Shown here one piece after another: positions 1-11,010 of a DNA stretch of 64,000 nucleotides; positions within the stretch are counted from its first letter, which is position 1; each line of letters starts with the position of its first letter. The stretch comes from Polyporus tsugae (taxonomy: Eukaryota; Basidiomycota; Agaricomycetes; Polyporales; Polyporaceae). The stretch covers positions 1,619,501 through 1,683,500 of the forward strand of contig JAHRBS010000014.1 of NCBI GenBank assembly GCA_024305745.1, in the 5' to 3' direction. The position numbers and the translations under genes were made by a program. The notes beneath the pieces are model-generated. The model was not told the origin of the DNA. It saw only the letters and a program-made list of their open reading frames with translations, and ran no database searches.

Positions 1-1464
1 ATACAGCTGCAAATGATGCATGTGTGAGCAAAAGACGACGAGCCCAAGACGAGTACTTACCAGTGACGACGACATCACCCTTTGTCTCTTTCAACTTGAC
101 CAGGCCTTCCTTCGCACATGCCTTCAAGAAGGACTTCACGTTCTTGTGCGTGGAGTGTTTCACGTCCATCAAACTCGCGCCTGTTTGGGCCGAATGAACA
201 CACTTCCGAAGGCATAGGCCCCAGAGGCTTACCGGCAAGACCATTCGACCCGAATACGGCAGCGGGCCGTGCAGGGAGTACGTACGAACTCCAGAACGTT
301 GAGGCGGGCATGGGGAAAGTTGACGGCGGAACGTCAGCTAGAGCGGTCCCGATAGCCTGCAGGATTGCGGCACGTAGACAATCGGAAACATCTTGGGAGA
401 TTCTGTGAGTGAAATCCTACGCAGCAGAGCGTGCACGTGTACACACACCTTCTGGAGTGAGCGCTGCTGCCTTCGTCTCTGCAGGTTCCTCCGGGCGCGC
501 CTGTGTGTCGGAATTGACCTGTGTTTCTTCGCCGTGTGTAGGTGCCGCTTCCGTGGATGGGGATGGGGATGCCGCAGTATCTCCTGTAGCGTCAGCGCGA
601 GAACCGGCTTCATTTCCAAGCGGGCTTTCCGCTGCCGGGGATTTGACCTCGACTGGCGCAGGCGGGTCTGCCTTCTTGCTCGGGCCCATCTCCCACAGGG
701 CATCCTTCCATGCGTGGAGTACGTAGACGGCCTTCCCCTTCACATCTGTCTCCTCCGTAGAACGAAGGGTGTCGGAGGATACAGCCATACGGCCCACAGC
801 TAATGGGGGACCAATAGCACCAGGGTGGTACTGGGTGACCGAGACGAGTTGGTCAGGGTTGAGAGTTGAGGAGTGCTGGATTACTTTCTTGGGAAGAATG
901 CAAGCCATCAGAAATATGTTCGGAGCCCGTCGTTGACCAAGATGAGGGCGCACCTCCTGGAATCATGAGATCGGCTCCGCCGATGAGCTTGGGCACGACC
1001 GGGGCCGGCGTGGACAGAAACGGGAGGAGATCCGGACGCTTCCATAGAGTATAGACTGCAATTTGATTAAGATGAGTAGACACTTCTGGGACTGGCGCCA
1101 CAGACCTGTCGGAATGAGTTCCTCTGAGCCTTTCCCGATCGCGAACCAGAGCGGGTCACCATCGGCGGACAAATACGCGACCTAAAAAATCCTTATGAAC
1201 ATTGATGTAACGCGAGAGGGTTCAAAGAGACGTACCCCCGGTTGCTCTAGATGTGTGCTAAACTTTTGCGACAGCAAGCCGTCGGGGACAAGGCTGTCGC
1301 CCTCCTCTGGCGATAGGCTGGGATACGATTGCAGGACGCGCTGCCGCAGTTTCCTGCGATCAGAACTGCGTAATGGCGCTACATCGGGGTGAGCTGCCTG
1401 GAACGTAATATTATCTGAAACACACACCCGATGTTTTGAGGTCGGCGAGAGGTTTCTTGAACAT
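1..1464 (-). CDS. TMA64: eIF2D / Tma64 (ligatin-like), 5' part; 3' end lies outside the window
   Basis: Cytosolic translation factor that can deliver initiator tRNA to the 40S subunit and acts in ribosome recycling. The start is the ATG at 1464 (MFKKPLADLKTS). Exon 1 is 1428-1464; a short intron with acceptor GATGTAG leads to exon 2 (upper end 1378), which reads SSDRRKLRQRVLQSYPSL. Later exons give SADGDPLWFAIGKGSEELIP, then YTLWKRPDLLPFLSTPAP and KLIGGADLMIPG, the hallmark N-terminal block of eIF2D. Next comes a PUA-like segment (VSVTQYHPGAIGPPLAVGRM, ending VYVLHAWKDALWEMG), a low-complexity acidic linker, and a winged-helix/SWIB-like region (FWSSYVLPARP; VKHSTHKNVKSFLKACAKEG). The SUI1 domain would lie beyond the window. 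The match covers several ordered blocks, so identity is firm; some inner splice sites are not resolved. Confidence 0.9.
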
Positions 1465-3105
1465 GGTGGTGGCAAAGAACAGATTGAGATTCTGCCACTG
1501 TATAATTTAACCGCATCACTTACCGCAGTCGAATTCCCACGCCACAATATGCCTCCTCGCTTCGAATTCCTTCCAGCTTCAAGTGGCCACTATTGTATAC
1601 TCGTCCTCAAAATCCAGTCAATGGTGGGACGCTAGGTTCGACACAAACCCCTCTCACGCGTCCACGTGTCAGCGTGGACGGTCTTGGTATGAGACTAGGT
1701 AATAGATCTCCAAAAGTCCCCATGCATGACGGATAATTCCAGAAATATGTTTTTGCATCATGTCATCATCCAACCTGCCAGCCATTCGGCTTCCAGCGTG
1801 ATCGTGCTTCGTAACACCTTCCGACATCTCGGCCACGGAGTATCACATCCACAGCGGCCACTTTCGCTGAAGGTGATTCAAGGTTTCCCCGAGTGCGGGC
1901 TAACTAGCGCCGACATTAGCACTGGTCTTAAGTATCCATAATCCAACTGGTGTCCGAGGTCCTGATCTGCACTTTTACGCCTGTCTCCTGCGCGAGCTTT
2001 TATAACTCTTGTATTCCTTGGTTTCTGACTTCAAGATTCAATATCTTTCTCCATGGCTATCAGCTGTGCAAGTTCAGGTAGTTTCAACGAAAGAAAACAA
2101 CAAATTGAGTGAGTATTAGAGGCCGCCTTACGCCACGAGAGAACAACTGCTCGTTGGCTCGATTATCTTTTTTCGAAACTCTTTGCCGAACAGGCCCTGA
2201 GTTACTTTTATCTCTTCCCATCCTGCTCTAGTGCCTTTGTACTATACACCTGGCCTAGCTAAGTACCTACTGTGCCTTCTCTCAAAGAACGTCGATCTAT
2301 GTATAAGTTATCTCGTGACGAGCTGCTATCAATCACGCCGTCTAGTTATCCATGTGGCCATGTGGACGAGCTGAATCCCAAACGTCATGGTCTGTCATGG
2401 TACGCCAGTGGTTTGCATGGCGTGTGTCTCACGAGTACTTATGATCCGCTCTCATGCCAATGCGTTCATAGGTGCCTTCCCACTGAGACGGATGAGGTCA
2501 GAGCCATTCGGTCAAGACACATCACTCCACCTTCTCACATGCGCCGAGCTCGGCTTTTCACTGCCTACGCTCGCACCTATCTGTCCGGTAAGCCCGTATA
2601 ATTACGCTTTTCAACTCTGAACCAAGTCTGACCCTGTACTTGGTTCATTCGGAGCCACGCGTCGCTTTGTCCTCTTTCTGGAGCATCCCCCGGTAGTGTT
2701 TCGCGTCCGACATGACGTCGCGTTCTGTTTTCCACGACCCTGCGGGGCAATGGTCACTGGCTACTCTCCACGCCCAACTGGGAGTGCCTGTGGCATACGT
2801 GCTTGCGCATCCAGCTGGCTCCAGCTGGTCGTCTTCTTTCGTCTCCTTTGCATCACGGGTCCTGTATTGTCCATCGTGATCAGGCATAAACGCCTTTTGT
2901 TCCGCATGCTTCATGGTCAACCTGATCCGAGGCTCGCTGCAACCCAAGCAGCGTTGCTCCTTCGATCTCTTCCTATTAGCTAGGTCGACATGACAAGATC
3001 GTATATATATATATCGCGGAATATATCATGGCTTCCTCCTTGTGAGCTACTCTCCGTCGAAGCTTCGCATTCGATAACTGTGGCTGTCTTTCCGACTCGA
3101 GCAAA
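1465..3105. other. Intergenic, no supported gene
   Basis: About 1.6 kb between eIF2D and the first GH16 gene. ORFs here are short and show no recognisable motif. A run of alternating TA at about 3000-3013 sits about 100 bp upstream of the GH16 start and is probably its TATA region; the second GH16 copy has a similar TATATA element at about 52759. Confidence 0.5.
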
Positions 3106-4542
3106 ATGTTCTCCGCACGCGCTCTTCTCGCTTTCGCCTCCTTCACCACCTCCGCTCTCGGTGCGACCTACTCCCAGGCCGACACCTACGAAGGCAGCCA
3201 ATTCCTTGACGGCTTCCAGCACATGGCCATCGCCGATCCCACAAATGGTCGAGTGTGGGTTCCCTCCCTCGTCCTTCCTGATCACGCCAGCCCAGGCTGA
3301 ATGGATCTGTCTTGTGATGCTGCAGGAATTACGTGGACCAGGCGACAGCGCTGCAGAAGAACCTGACCTACGCCCATGATAGCACGCTCATCATCCGTGC
3401 GGACGACACGACGGTGCTCGACGCGAGCGGGCCCGGCCGTGATTCCGTTCGGCTGATGAGCAACAATGTGTACGAGAACCATGTTACCGTGTACGTATTC
3501 AGTTCATGTATTGTTCCGACATCTTGAGCTGATGGATCTCCCCCCAGATGGAACATCCGGCATATGCCCCAAGGTTGCGGGTAAGTACACATTCGACAGG
3601 CATTCCTAGCGATTTGCCTGCGATAAGGGAGTGTTGTCTCACATCGGATTCGCGTTTGCTTATAGCACTTGGCCGGCAGTATGGGAGTATGGCCAGGACT
3701 GGCCCTACCAAGGTCAGTGCCGGACGTGATGTCCGATCTGTTGGATTCGTCACCTTGCTGACCTCCAAGGTGCTTCTTTATTCGACAGGCGAGATCGACA
3801 TCCTCGAGGGCGTGAACGACTACGGGACTGACCAGGCGACCCTTCATACCACGGCCGGTGCGTTTGCGTGTGTTAATCGCCGACCTCCATGCCCATTCAT
3901 CCTGACATGCCCTTCCTCCTTTTCACAGGCTGCACGGTGGCCGGCGCACGCACCATGACCGGCACCCCCGTCCTCACCGACTGTGACGTCTACGCGACGG
4001 ACAACTCTGGCTGCAGCGTCCTCAACTCGGCCGCAAACTCGTATGGGCCCACGTTCAACGCGAACGGCGGCGGGTTTTACGCGATGGAGCGCTCCAACGC
4101 GGGCGTGAAGATCTGGTTCTGGCCGCGCAGGAGCAGCTCGATCCCGAGCGACATCTTGAGCGGCGCGACGTCCGTCGACACGGACAACTGGGGCACGCCG
4201 TTCGCGGACTTCCCGAGCACGGACTGCGACATGACGTCGCACTTCGGGCCGCACAACATCGTCATCAACCTGACATTCTGTGAGCGTTTATTGAGCTTCG
4301 TGGTGTCCTTGGATGGACGTTGACTGAGTGGACCGTTGTAGGTGGTGACTGGGCCGGCACCGCAAGCATATACAATGGCGACGGCTGCCCCGGAGATTGT
4401 GTTAGTGCGTATCCCTTTGTGTCGTCCACCATCTGTCTTAGAGGCTAAGTCGTGGCCGCTTTTTGCAGCGTATGTGGACCAGAACCCCAGCGCGTTCACC
4501 AATGCGTACTTCGACGTCGCTTGGCTCAAGATTTACGAATAA
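3106..4542 (+). CDS. Secreted GH16 family glucanase (laminarinase-like), copy 1
   Basis: Predicted extracellular beta-1,3(4)-glucan hydrolase or wall-remodelling enzyme. Eight exons: 3106-3254, 3326-3490, 3548-3580, 3666-3712, 3789-3857, 3929-4279, 4342-4404, 4469-4542 (316 aa, all phases consistent). Residues 1-19 are a signal peptide (MFSARALLAFASFTTSALG). The catalytic signature GEIDILEGVND carries the nucleophile and acid/base glutamates in the ExDxxE arrangement of GH16. Other family blocks are NVYENHVTVWNIRHMP, TWPAVWEYGQDWP, NGGGFYAMERSNAGVKIWFW and NAYFDVAWLKIYE. The gene has the same exon number, exon lengths and phases as the paralogue at 52878-54301, so the pair arose by duplication after the introns were in place. 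Substrate specificity within GH16 cannot be read from the sequence. Confidence 0.9.
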
Positions 4543-6196
4543 ATGACTCCGTCCGCTTCCTACTCTCCTGCACACACTTTGTCCCTCCATGGCTCGAGGA
4601 ACCTGAAGGAACAACTCGAAGATGTTCATCGGCAGAGGCGCAGTAATGTTCGTCTCACGGGGGTACCGGCGTGTTTTCTGTCTCCTCGGTCTGTATTTGT
4701 AGTCTTTCGGATTAATGTATCCATAGATACGTGGTGCCTGCTTATGCTCAATCCAATCTGTACAATTTTCCAGTTTCGTCCGACCCAAGTCCGACCTGTC
4801 CTAAAGATGCGTCGCCCGCACTGGTGACTTGAGCGCCTTTGAGCGCTTGGTCAAACATTGCAGCAGTACACCCCGGCGCCTTATGTTCTGTTTCATGCCA
4901 ACACCGACCAAACACCGACCATACCATCTCCCTGTGGGCCGCAATCAACCCGGATTCATGGGTTCGAGTCACTTAGGACACCGAAGTCAACGAAATGTTC
5001 GCCCTTCCCGACAATGCCACCATTTCGGATGACTACTTGCGCAGAACTGCATGCCTCAGCTCTAGGTCCTTCCCCCGATTCCCAGGACAGAAACTGGACA
5101 TCGCACCGAACGTGCCCCCAACTCCCTCTGGCAAAGGTCCGCTCGCGAGGGCGTGGAGCAATCCGAGCCGGTCCGCAGCGTTGAGGACGTTCTCCGACTT
5201 GGGCAGCATCATGAGCGGGACAACCCACACTCCAAGTACGTGTCGACTCATTCAATGCGTTCGTGAAACGTTCCGCGGGGCGATTCCCGCGCTAGCGACT
5301 GCCGGGCTCAAGTCGGGGCGGCTACGTGCATCTCGAGGAGGTGATCGCGAAGCACGACAGCGTCTTACCTTTGAGCTGTACGACGTGGGACCGTATTTGC
5401 AGGACGACCTCGACTGGCGTGTTCTTGAAATGGTAAGCATTGTAATTTTGTCGACAGATTCACGGAGGACGTCAGGGCTGACGCCACTGGATGCTGAGGC
5501 CGGAGGCCGGTTCCTGTAGCAGTTCACGACACTGATTGGGGAGGTGCTACCGGTCCCAGTCGGAGAGCTGGTGCTTCCGCTACATCACGACTGAACCTCC
5601 GGTCGCCTCGGGAGCTTGCGTCCTGTGTAAACATGCTGTGAACTTGGCCTTGCCATGAGGTATGTTTCGAACGGACTTTACGTTATCGTCCTACCATTGT
5701 TAACATTCCTTTGACCGCCTTACAGCGCACCGCTAGTGTGTTGGGCGGACTCTTATGCATCATGACGCAGATGCGATTCCAACAACGGGGCGCTGGCTGA
5801 TGTGCAATAGCAAGGCATAGAATGTGCGTCCGATGAGTTCAATTTGCACGTATGATCAGGAAGGAAGTAGTGTTACGCCGGCGTTCGTTACGAACAGCCC
5901 GACTGTCAGCTTTACGAGCAGAATCTGTCTCCAAATATGGCGCCGTGACGCGCGAAGCGATTTCGCATCATATGGCTCATGACACCCTACGTGGGTTCGA
6001 GAGTATAAAACGGCGAGAAAGATCGACTTGGAACTCCCAGCAGTGTTGACCACTCTCCTTTCCACTTCGAGCTCCTCATTCCTCTTCACCCTTTCCATCT
6101 TTCTTTTCACCTTCGTTAGTGTCCCTGTTTCCTGTTTCCTTTTCACCGTTGCTGAAGCGATATGCTGCAGTTTCACACCCGCAGACTCTCTTCACC
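4543..6196. other. Intergenic segment with an inverted, diverged counterpart at about 50.3-51.2 kb; possible decayed F-box-like gene
   Basis: From about 5230 to 6196 this DNA aligns with the reverse complement of about 50300-51240 at moderate identity. Shared stretches include the SSP promoter and, near 5390-5430, a minus-strand reading TPVEVVLQIRSHV that resembles the start of an F-box (the right copy reads APVEIVLQIRSHV). No full open gene can be built in either copy. I treat it as a gene remnant or as conserved SSP upstream DNA. Confidence 0.35.
6004..6010 (+). promoter_or_regulatory. TATA box of SSP-A
   Basis: TATAAAA lies about 190 bp upstream of the ATG at 6197. The same element, inverted, is conserved at 50488-50494 upstream of SSP-B within otherwise diverged promoter sequence. 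Confidence 0.6.
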
Positions 6197-6744
6197 ATGA
6201 AGTTCGCCTCCATCCTCGTTGCCCTCATCGTCGCCACCGTAGCTGTCGCGGCACCCACCTCCTTCGAGGCCCGCGACGCCGTCCCGTCGGTCGAACTCAA
6301 CGACATTGACCTCGCCGCCATCAACTACCTCGCCGCTCGCGGTCTCGTCGATGAGGGCTCGCTCGAAGCCCGCGGCCTCTTCGGCAAGAGCAAGGACAAG
6401 GGCAAGGGCAAGGACAAGGGCGAGTCCTCCAGCAAGCAGGAGCTGACCATCGCGTTCCACGACGCCTCCGGGCCCGTCTCGGCCGCTACCCAGAAGGAGA
6501 TCACGAAGGTGCTCAAGAAGCAGATCAGCAAGGAGAACCAGAAGAAGTTTCCCTTCTGCGACGTCAAGTGCGTCTCTCTCTCTCTCTCCTCTGTTCAGTC
6601 CCCCCGAGTCTCACCGCGTTGGTATGGTATTGACGACCGTTCTCTTCCAGCGTCGGTGACGGCGGCTCCGGCACCTACCGCTGCTTCGAGACTGCGGCGA
6701 AGAAGATCGGGGAGCAAGGTCCTGCCGGCGCGTTCAAGGTCTAG
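6197..6744 (+). CDS. Small secreted protein SSP-A (154 aa), unknown function; chimeric gene
   Basis: Exons 6197-6567 and 6651-6744; the 83-nt intron is preceded by the codons for FPFCDV. Residues 1-19 form a clear signal peptide (MKFASILVALIVATVAVAA). Then come two repeated leader-like motifs (LAARGL and LEARGL), a Lys/Gly/Asp-rich stretch (GKSKDKGKGKDKG), and a folded-looking domain beginning QELTIAFHDASGP with two cysteines (FCDV, YRCF), ending GAFKV. I do not recognise the family. Its paralogue SSP-B (49755-50295) differs at many sites in exon 1 and the intron, but from about 6660 onward, including the 3' UTR, the two are nearly identical. The 5' part therefore belongs to its own lineage and the 3' part was copied from SSP-B. 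An older 3' end survives at 10429. The signal peptide suggests secretion; no function is implied. Confidence 0.8.
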
Positions 6745-9700
6745 CTCTAACGTGGATTTTACGAAGCATGTTCATGCGAGGGATGGATTCATGAAGTGAT
6801 GGCTTTCATACGATATTTCATTTATTTAATCATGTTGATCTTGCGCTGGCCAAGACTCCTTACATTATATTCGTCCGTGAGGGACTGCCCGCGGCCGATC
6901 TGTCAGTCTTGCGCGCAAGTTCTTGATGAAACTTGGCCGCTTTTGTACTCTGGCACTCATGAGCTCCGCCCCTAAGTTTTCCATCTGGTGGTGGTGGTGC
7001 ATGACGGTTCGGGGCTCGCAATAGCAGCAGTTGCCTGTCTCCTGCATACTTGAGTCGGCCAGAGTCCAGACGGCTTGAAATGCAGCGACCTCCGAGCTCG
7101 ATTCTTCCCCCTTGCCTTCCAATCGGCGACCATCCAGTGTATAAGATCAGAAACGAGAGTAGTCTGCCTGGTCTACATACTGTACATAGCTTCCGCAGAT
7201 ATAACGAGTACAACAGGGTTGCATACACGCTCTAATTCTAATCCAAACGCGAGAGCCCTCGCTTGCTTGCTGTTCTACATGTATGGAATACGGCTTCGTC
7301 CTTCCTTCCAATCCTTTTTGACCTCCACGTGCACACAAATCGACATGCTCACTTCCCTTCCGCAAACCGCCAGAGCGCAGGGACGACCTCCTTCGATTCG
7401 AGCTTCCACTTCGCGTCCGTGCCCTTGCCGCCCGTCGAGCACGTCTCCGCATTGTCCAGCTCGTTCAGCCGCCGCATCAGCTTCTCGTCCTTGCCCACCG
7501 CCAGCACATAGTCAAACTCCGTCGCGCTATCCGCGTCCGCCGCGTCCGGCGACAGCCACACCGTCCGTGCGGTCATCTGCGTCTGCGCGGGCCCGCCGGG
7601 ATGCAGGATCGCGCCGACGGCGGTCGAGCGTGAGATATTGTTCGGCAGGACAAGGAAGGACGTCGAGCCGGGGATGATGCGCAGGCCGTACCGCTCGCCG
7701 AGCGAGTCGAAGATGTGGTTCTGCGCCTCGGCCGCCTGGCGGTGCGCCCAGTGCCAGTCCGCGACGTGGTCCTGCGTGTTCTTCTCGGTCCAGAACCGCC
7801 AGACGACGGACGCCTCGCGCTCCTCCACGAACGAGTCGGGCGTGCGCTCCGTGAACTGCGTGTGCGTGCGAAGAAGATAATCGTCAGTCACCGAAGTGTA
7901 ACACTTCTGTCGAACGAAACGAAGTAAGACGCACGTATTGCAAGATCTCCACGCAGGCCGTCTTCCAGGTGAGGTTGAAGTTCGCGACAACGTTGATCCA
8001 CGGTGCGTTGCCGTCGCGGTCCGGCAGAGGCTTGATGAAACAACCATTCTCGGCCCTGCATTCCCCGAGACCGTCATGAGCACCCCATGAAGTTTGAACG
8101 AGTGTGCGACTTACACAATACCAATCTTCGGCGCTTTCTCGGCAACAACATCGAGCATGCTCTTCGTCAGCCCGCTTAGGAGCCACACCTGGTTCTTGGG
8201 ATCCTCCGCCAGGCGGTTGAGCAGTCGGATCGCCTCCTCGGGTGGCTCAAACTCGGGCGCGCCCGTCGCGCCTGCGTTGCGCGCGATGGTGCCCATATCG
8301 CGCATCCAGATCGTGCCCTCAAAATCGACAAGCAGGAGACGCTTCAGCGAGTGTCGGTAGCGCGAGAGGACACGGCTGACGTCGAGCGTCGCGATGTCGG
8401 CAGAGTCGACTGACTGCATATGCTCGATGTTCGCGCGCAGGCAGCGCACGAGGAAGGAGGTGACGAACGCCTGGGCGCTCTGGGTGACGACGTGGTTATG
8501 GAGGTCCTGTAAAACACCCAGTCAGTTGTAGTTCGTTACTTTACTAAAGATATTACTATACCTCCCAGCGCGAGGTAGCCTCCTCGTCAGTGATGGTGAG
8601 GGCCTGGTGGATCGCCTTCGCAGTCGACCGCTTGTCCCAAGGGTTGATGGCGATACACGACCTGAAACCACTGAAGCTATACGAGCCCGTGAACTCGCTG
8701 AGGATCAACGGCCTATGGCGCTGCTCCTGGCACTCGACGAACTCATGCGCACGCAGCGCCATGCCCTCGCGTAGACTGGTGACCATAAACGCGTCCGCGA
8801 CGGTGAGCAGCGCGAGGTACTGGCTGAACGTGAGGTCCTGTGTGTGCAAGAAGACGACGGGCTGGTATGTAAGCGTCGAGAAGCGCGAGTTGAGATGCGA
8901 AACGACGTCCGCGACGTCGCCCTGGTACTCGTTCTCCTCCGTCGTCTGCAGCGCGACCTGGATGAGCACGACCTGGCCCTGGTACTCGGGGTATTTGTCC
9001 AGGAACGCCTCGAACGCCTGGATTTTGTTCCGCACGCCCTGGATGACGTCCAGCTTGTCACGTCCGACGATGAGCTTCTTGCCCGCGTACCTCTGTCGGA
9101 GTGACTTGACCCATTCCGCGACCTCGGCATCCCGTCTAGCGAGAAGGATGAGTCTTTGAGGGAAATGCCGAAAGCGTCCAACACTTACTTCTTCGTTGTG
9201 ATGCTACTGACGTCAATACCCATAGGGAACACGCCAACATCGATAAAGCGGTCATCGAGCTGGATGCCCTTCGGCAATGCTTCCGCGGCGAGGATGCGAC
9301 TGACGGTTTGCCTGAAATGACGCGCGTAGTTCGCGGTTTGGAACCCGATCAGGTCCGCGCCGAGCACACCCTTGAGCAGAGGCTCTCGCACGCTCAGGCA
9401 GCGGAAGATCTCGGACGAAGGAAAGGCGACGTGCATGAAGAAGCCAATCGCGGCGTTCGGAAGGCGCTCGCGAAGCATCTGCGGCAGCAGCAATAGGTGG
9501 TAGTCGTTCACCCAGATGATGTCGCCCTCGTTGTATGCGGACACAATGGCGTCAGCGAAGCGCTGGTTGACCGCGACATACTGCTTGAACGCCGCGCTTT
9601 CATAGAACATTTTCGTCTTCGGCGCGTCGGGGACAGCATAATGGAGGCATGGCCAGAGGACCTGGTGGCAGAACTCGTCGTAGCAGCTCGCAAAATCTGA

Positions 9701-10428
9701 GTCAGCGATCCAGACCGGTACGCTGTCGCGCTGTTCCCGCATGCGCCATTCGATGTTGCGGCGGAGACTCTCACGGAACCCGTCGGTGTTGGTGCCCAGC
9801 GTGCCGACCCAGAGCTTGCGCCTAAGCCTGTCGCCGACGGAGTCGATGGCATTCTTCAAGCCACCATTGCACTAGAAAAACATATGTAAGCACACCGAAT
9901 TGTCATGAAGGGATGTCGGAGTTTTGTAGTCTTTTCACAAGTGTCTTAGCGGCAGCATGAAATGCTCGAGGATCAGTACGAATTAAGTCTCACAGCCAGA
10001 CGTCAAGGAAGGGCCTTAAGTGCGTAGTATAAAACGGGAAAGGGAGGAGAAAAGACCACTGAGAGACCCTCCCTCAACGGCCAGTCAATTTAGTACAGAC
10101 GGGTGGGCAACGGTCGCGTGAACGTGCAATACGCCGACGCCAGGGAAGCACCCCTTCCATACACTGCCTGCGATTGGAAGTAGGATATTGTGCAGTGCGC
10201 GCCGTGACGGACACCAGAACTACCGGACCCGACCCCTGCCTTCCTGTCTGTTGCGTTCTTTTCTTTCGGGGGAATAGTCCCAATATGGCTGGTAGCGAAC
10301 ATCTCTTGCCGTAGCATTCCCGCTAACATCCTCGAAAACGCGCTTTCTAACCGCAGGAAGTTGAACTGAAACTTACGTGTGGGTTACTCTCGAAACGCCA
10401 TTGGATGTTGCTATGGTGGGACGGGTCG
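6660..10428. repeat. Left arm of a 3.77-kb nearly identical inverted repeat
   Basis: Matches the reverse complement of 46070-49839. Paired coordinates sum to 56498 or 56499 throughout, with one single-base indel in a TPS intron (8056-8114 versus 48384-48443). I noticed about a dozen base differences over the parts compared. The outer edge lies in the last SSP exon, the inner edge in TPS exon 2. Confidence 0.95.
7349..10428 (-). pseudogene. 5'-truncated copy of the TPS3/TSL1-like gene
   Basis: Exon pieces on the minus strand, each equal in length to the right copy: 10377-10428 (3' end of exon 2 only), 9189-9871, 8562-9135, 8115-8506, 7935-8055, 7349-7855. The frame is open and splice sites are intact, and the protein portion I compared (MRNKIQ... 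onward) is unchanged. It lacks exon 1, about five sixths of exon 2 and the native promoter: the sequence stops at 10428, where DNA from an SSP gene begins. The lost part encodes the N-terminal leader including the conserved start of the glycosyltransferase fold (RIIIASLFLPNT). Without a new promoter and start it should not make a functional subunit; a shorter product from an internal ATG is possible but unproven. Few substitutions imply a young copy. Confidence 0.85.
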
Positions 10429-10560
10429 AAGGTCCTGCGGGCGCGCTCAGGCTCTAATGTTGATTTCACGGAGCATGTTCATGCGAGGGATGGGTTCATG
10501 GAGTAATGGTCTTTATACGATATTCCATTTTATTTAATCATATTAATCTCGTCCTGGCGG
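10429..10560 (+). pseudogene. Orphan 3' end of a small secreted protein gene (displaced SSP-A terminus)
   Basis: Directly abuts the truncated TPS exon. It aligns with the last codons, stop and 3' UTR of SSP-A/B (6716-6850): the frame reads GPAGALRL then stop, against GPAGAFKV then stop, followed by matching untranslated sequence around GAGGGATGGGTTCATGGAG and TTTATTTAATCAT. It is clearly diverged from both full copies, about as much as SSP-A and SSP-B differ in exon 1, so it is not a by-product of the recent copying. It is best read as the original end of SSP-A, pushed 3.77 kb away. Confidence 0.8.
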
Positions 10561-11010
10561 ACACCCCTTATACTGGTTCGCGCCGCAAGCTTTCGCTCAA
10601 TGTTCACAGTCAAACCGCGTTCGCAAGGCCACACTCTGATTATTCTGCCGGGATGCTTCCAGCAGGCGTTGCAGAATCATGCCGCCAGGACCCCCGTAAA
10701 GAATGTGACCACAGAAACCACAGAGTGGTCGTGCTCGGATTGGGCAACGTCAGGTAACGCAGTCTCTCCGTCTCTCCGGACGAGATCATCCACTTCAGCA
10801 AGGTCATTATCAGAGCGAAACGCGATGGGAAGCCTGTCGAAGCCGACCACCTGTTCTTCATGTACACGTTCAAGTCTATCCGTGTCGTATGTGCTGTGTT
10901 CTGCCGTCCCGTGGTGCCCGAAGAACAACTAGAGCGCCGGTGTTAACGTTTCTGCTCGGTGAGTCGTTTAAGTAATTACATTGAGAGGAGACGAGGTGCC
11001 CGCGCGAGTC
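10561..11010. other. Intergenic; one unexplained open stretch
   Basis: No complete gene. On the plus strand about 10755-10945 is open and reads DEIIHFSKVIIRAKRDGK and HLFFMYTFKSIRVV before a stop. It has no convincing start, though an intron acceptor could precede it. I do not recognise it; it may be an exon of a decayed gene. Confidence 0.3.

Noticed and set aside
4955..4975. B-box-like GGGTTCGAGTC
   Set aside because: No A-box or cloverleaf upstream.
6660..10428. Assembly artefact as explanation for the inverted repeat
   Set aside because: The arms differ by scattered substitutions and an indel, and the left arm ends in a unique junction with diverged SSP sequence, which a collapsed or duplicated contig would not create. 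Long reads would settle it.
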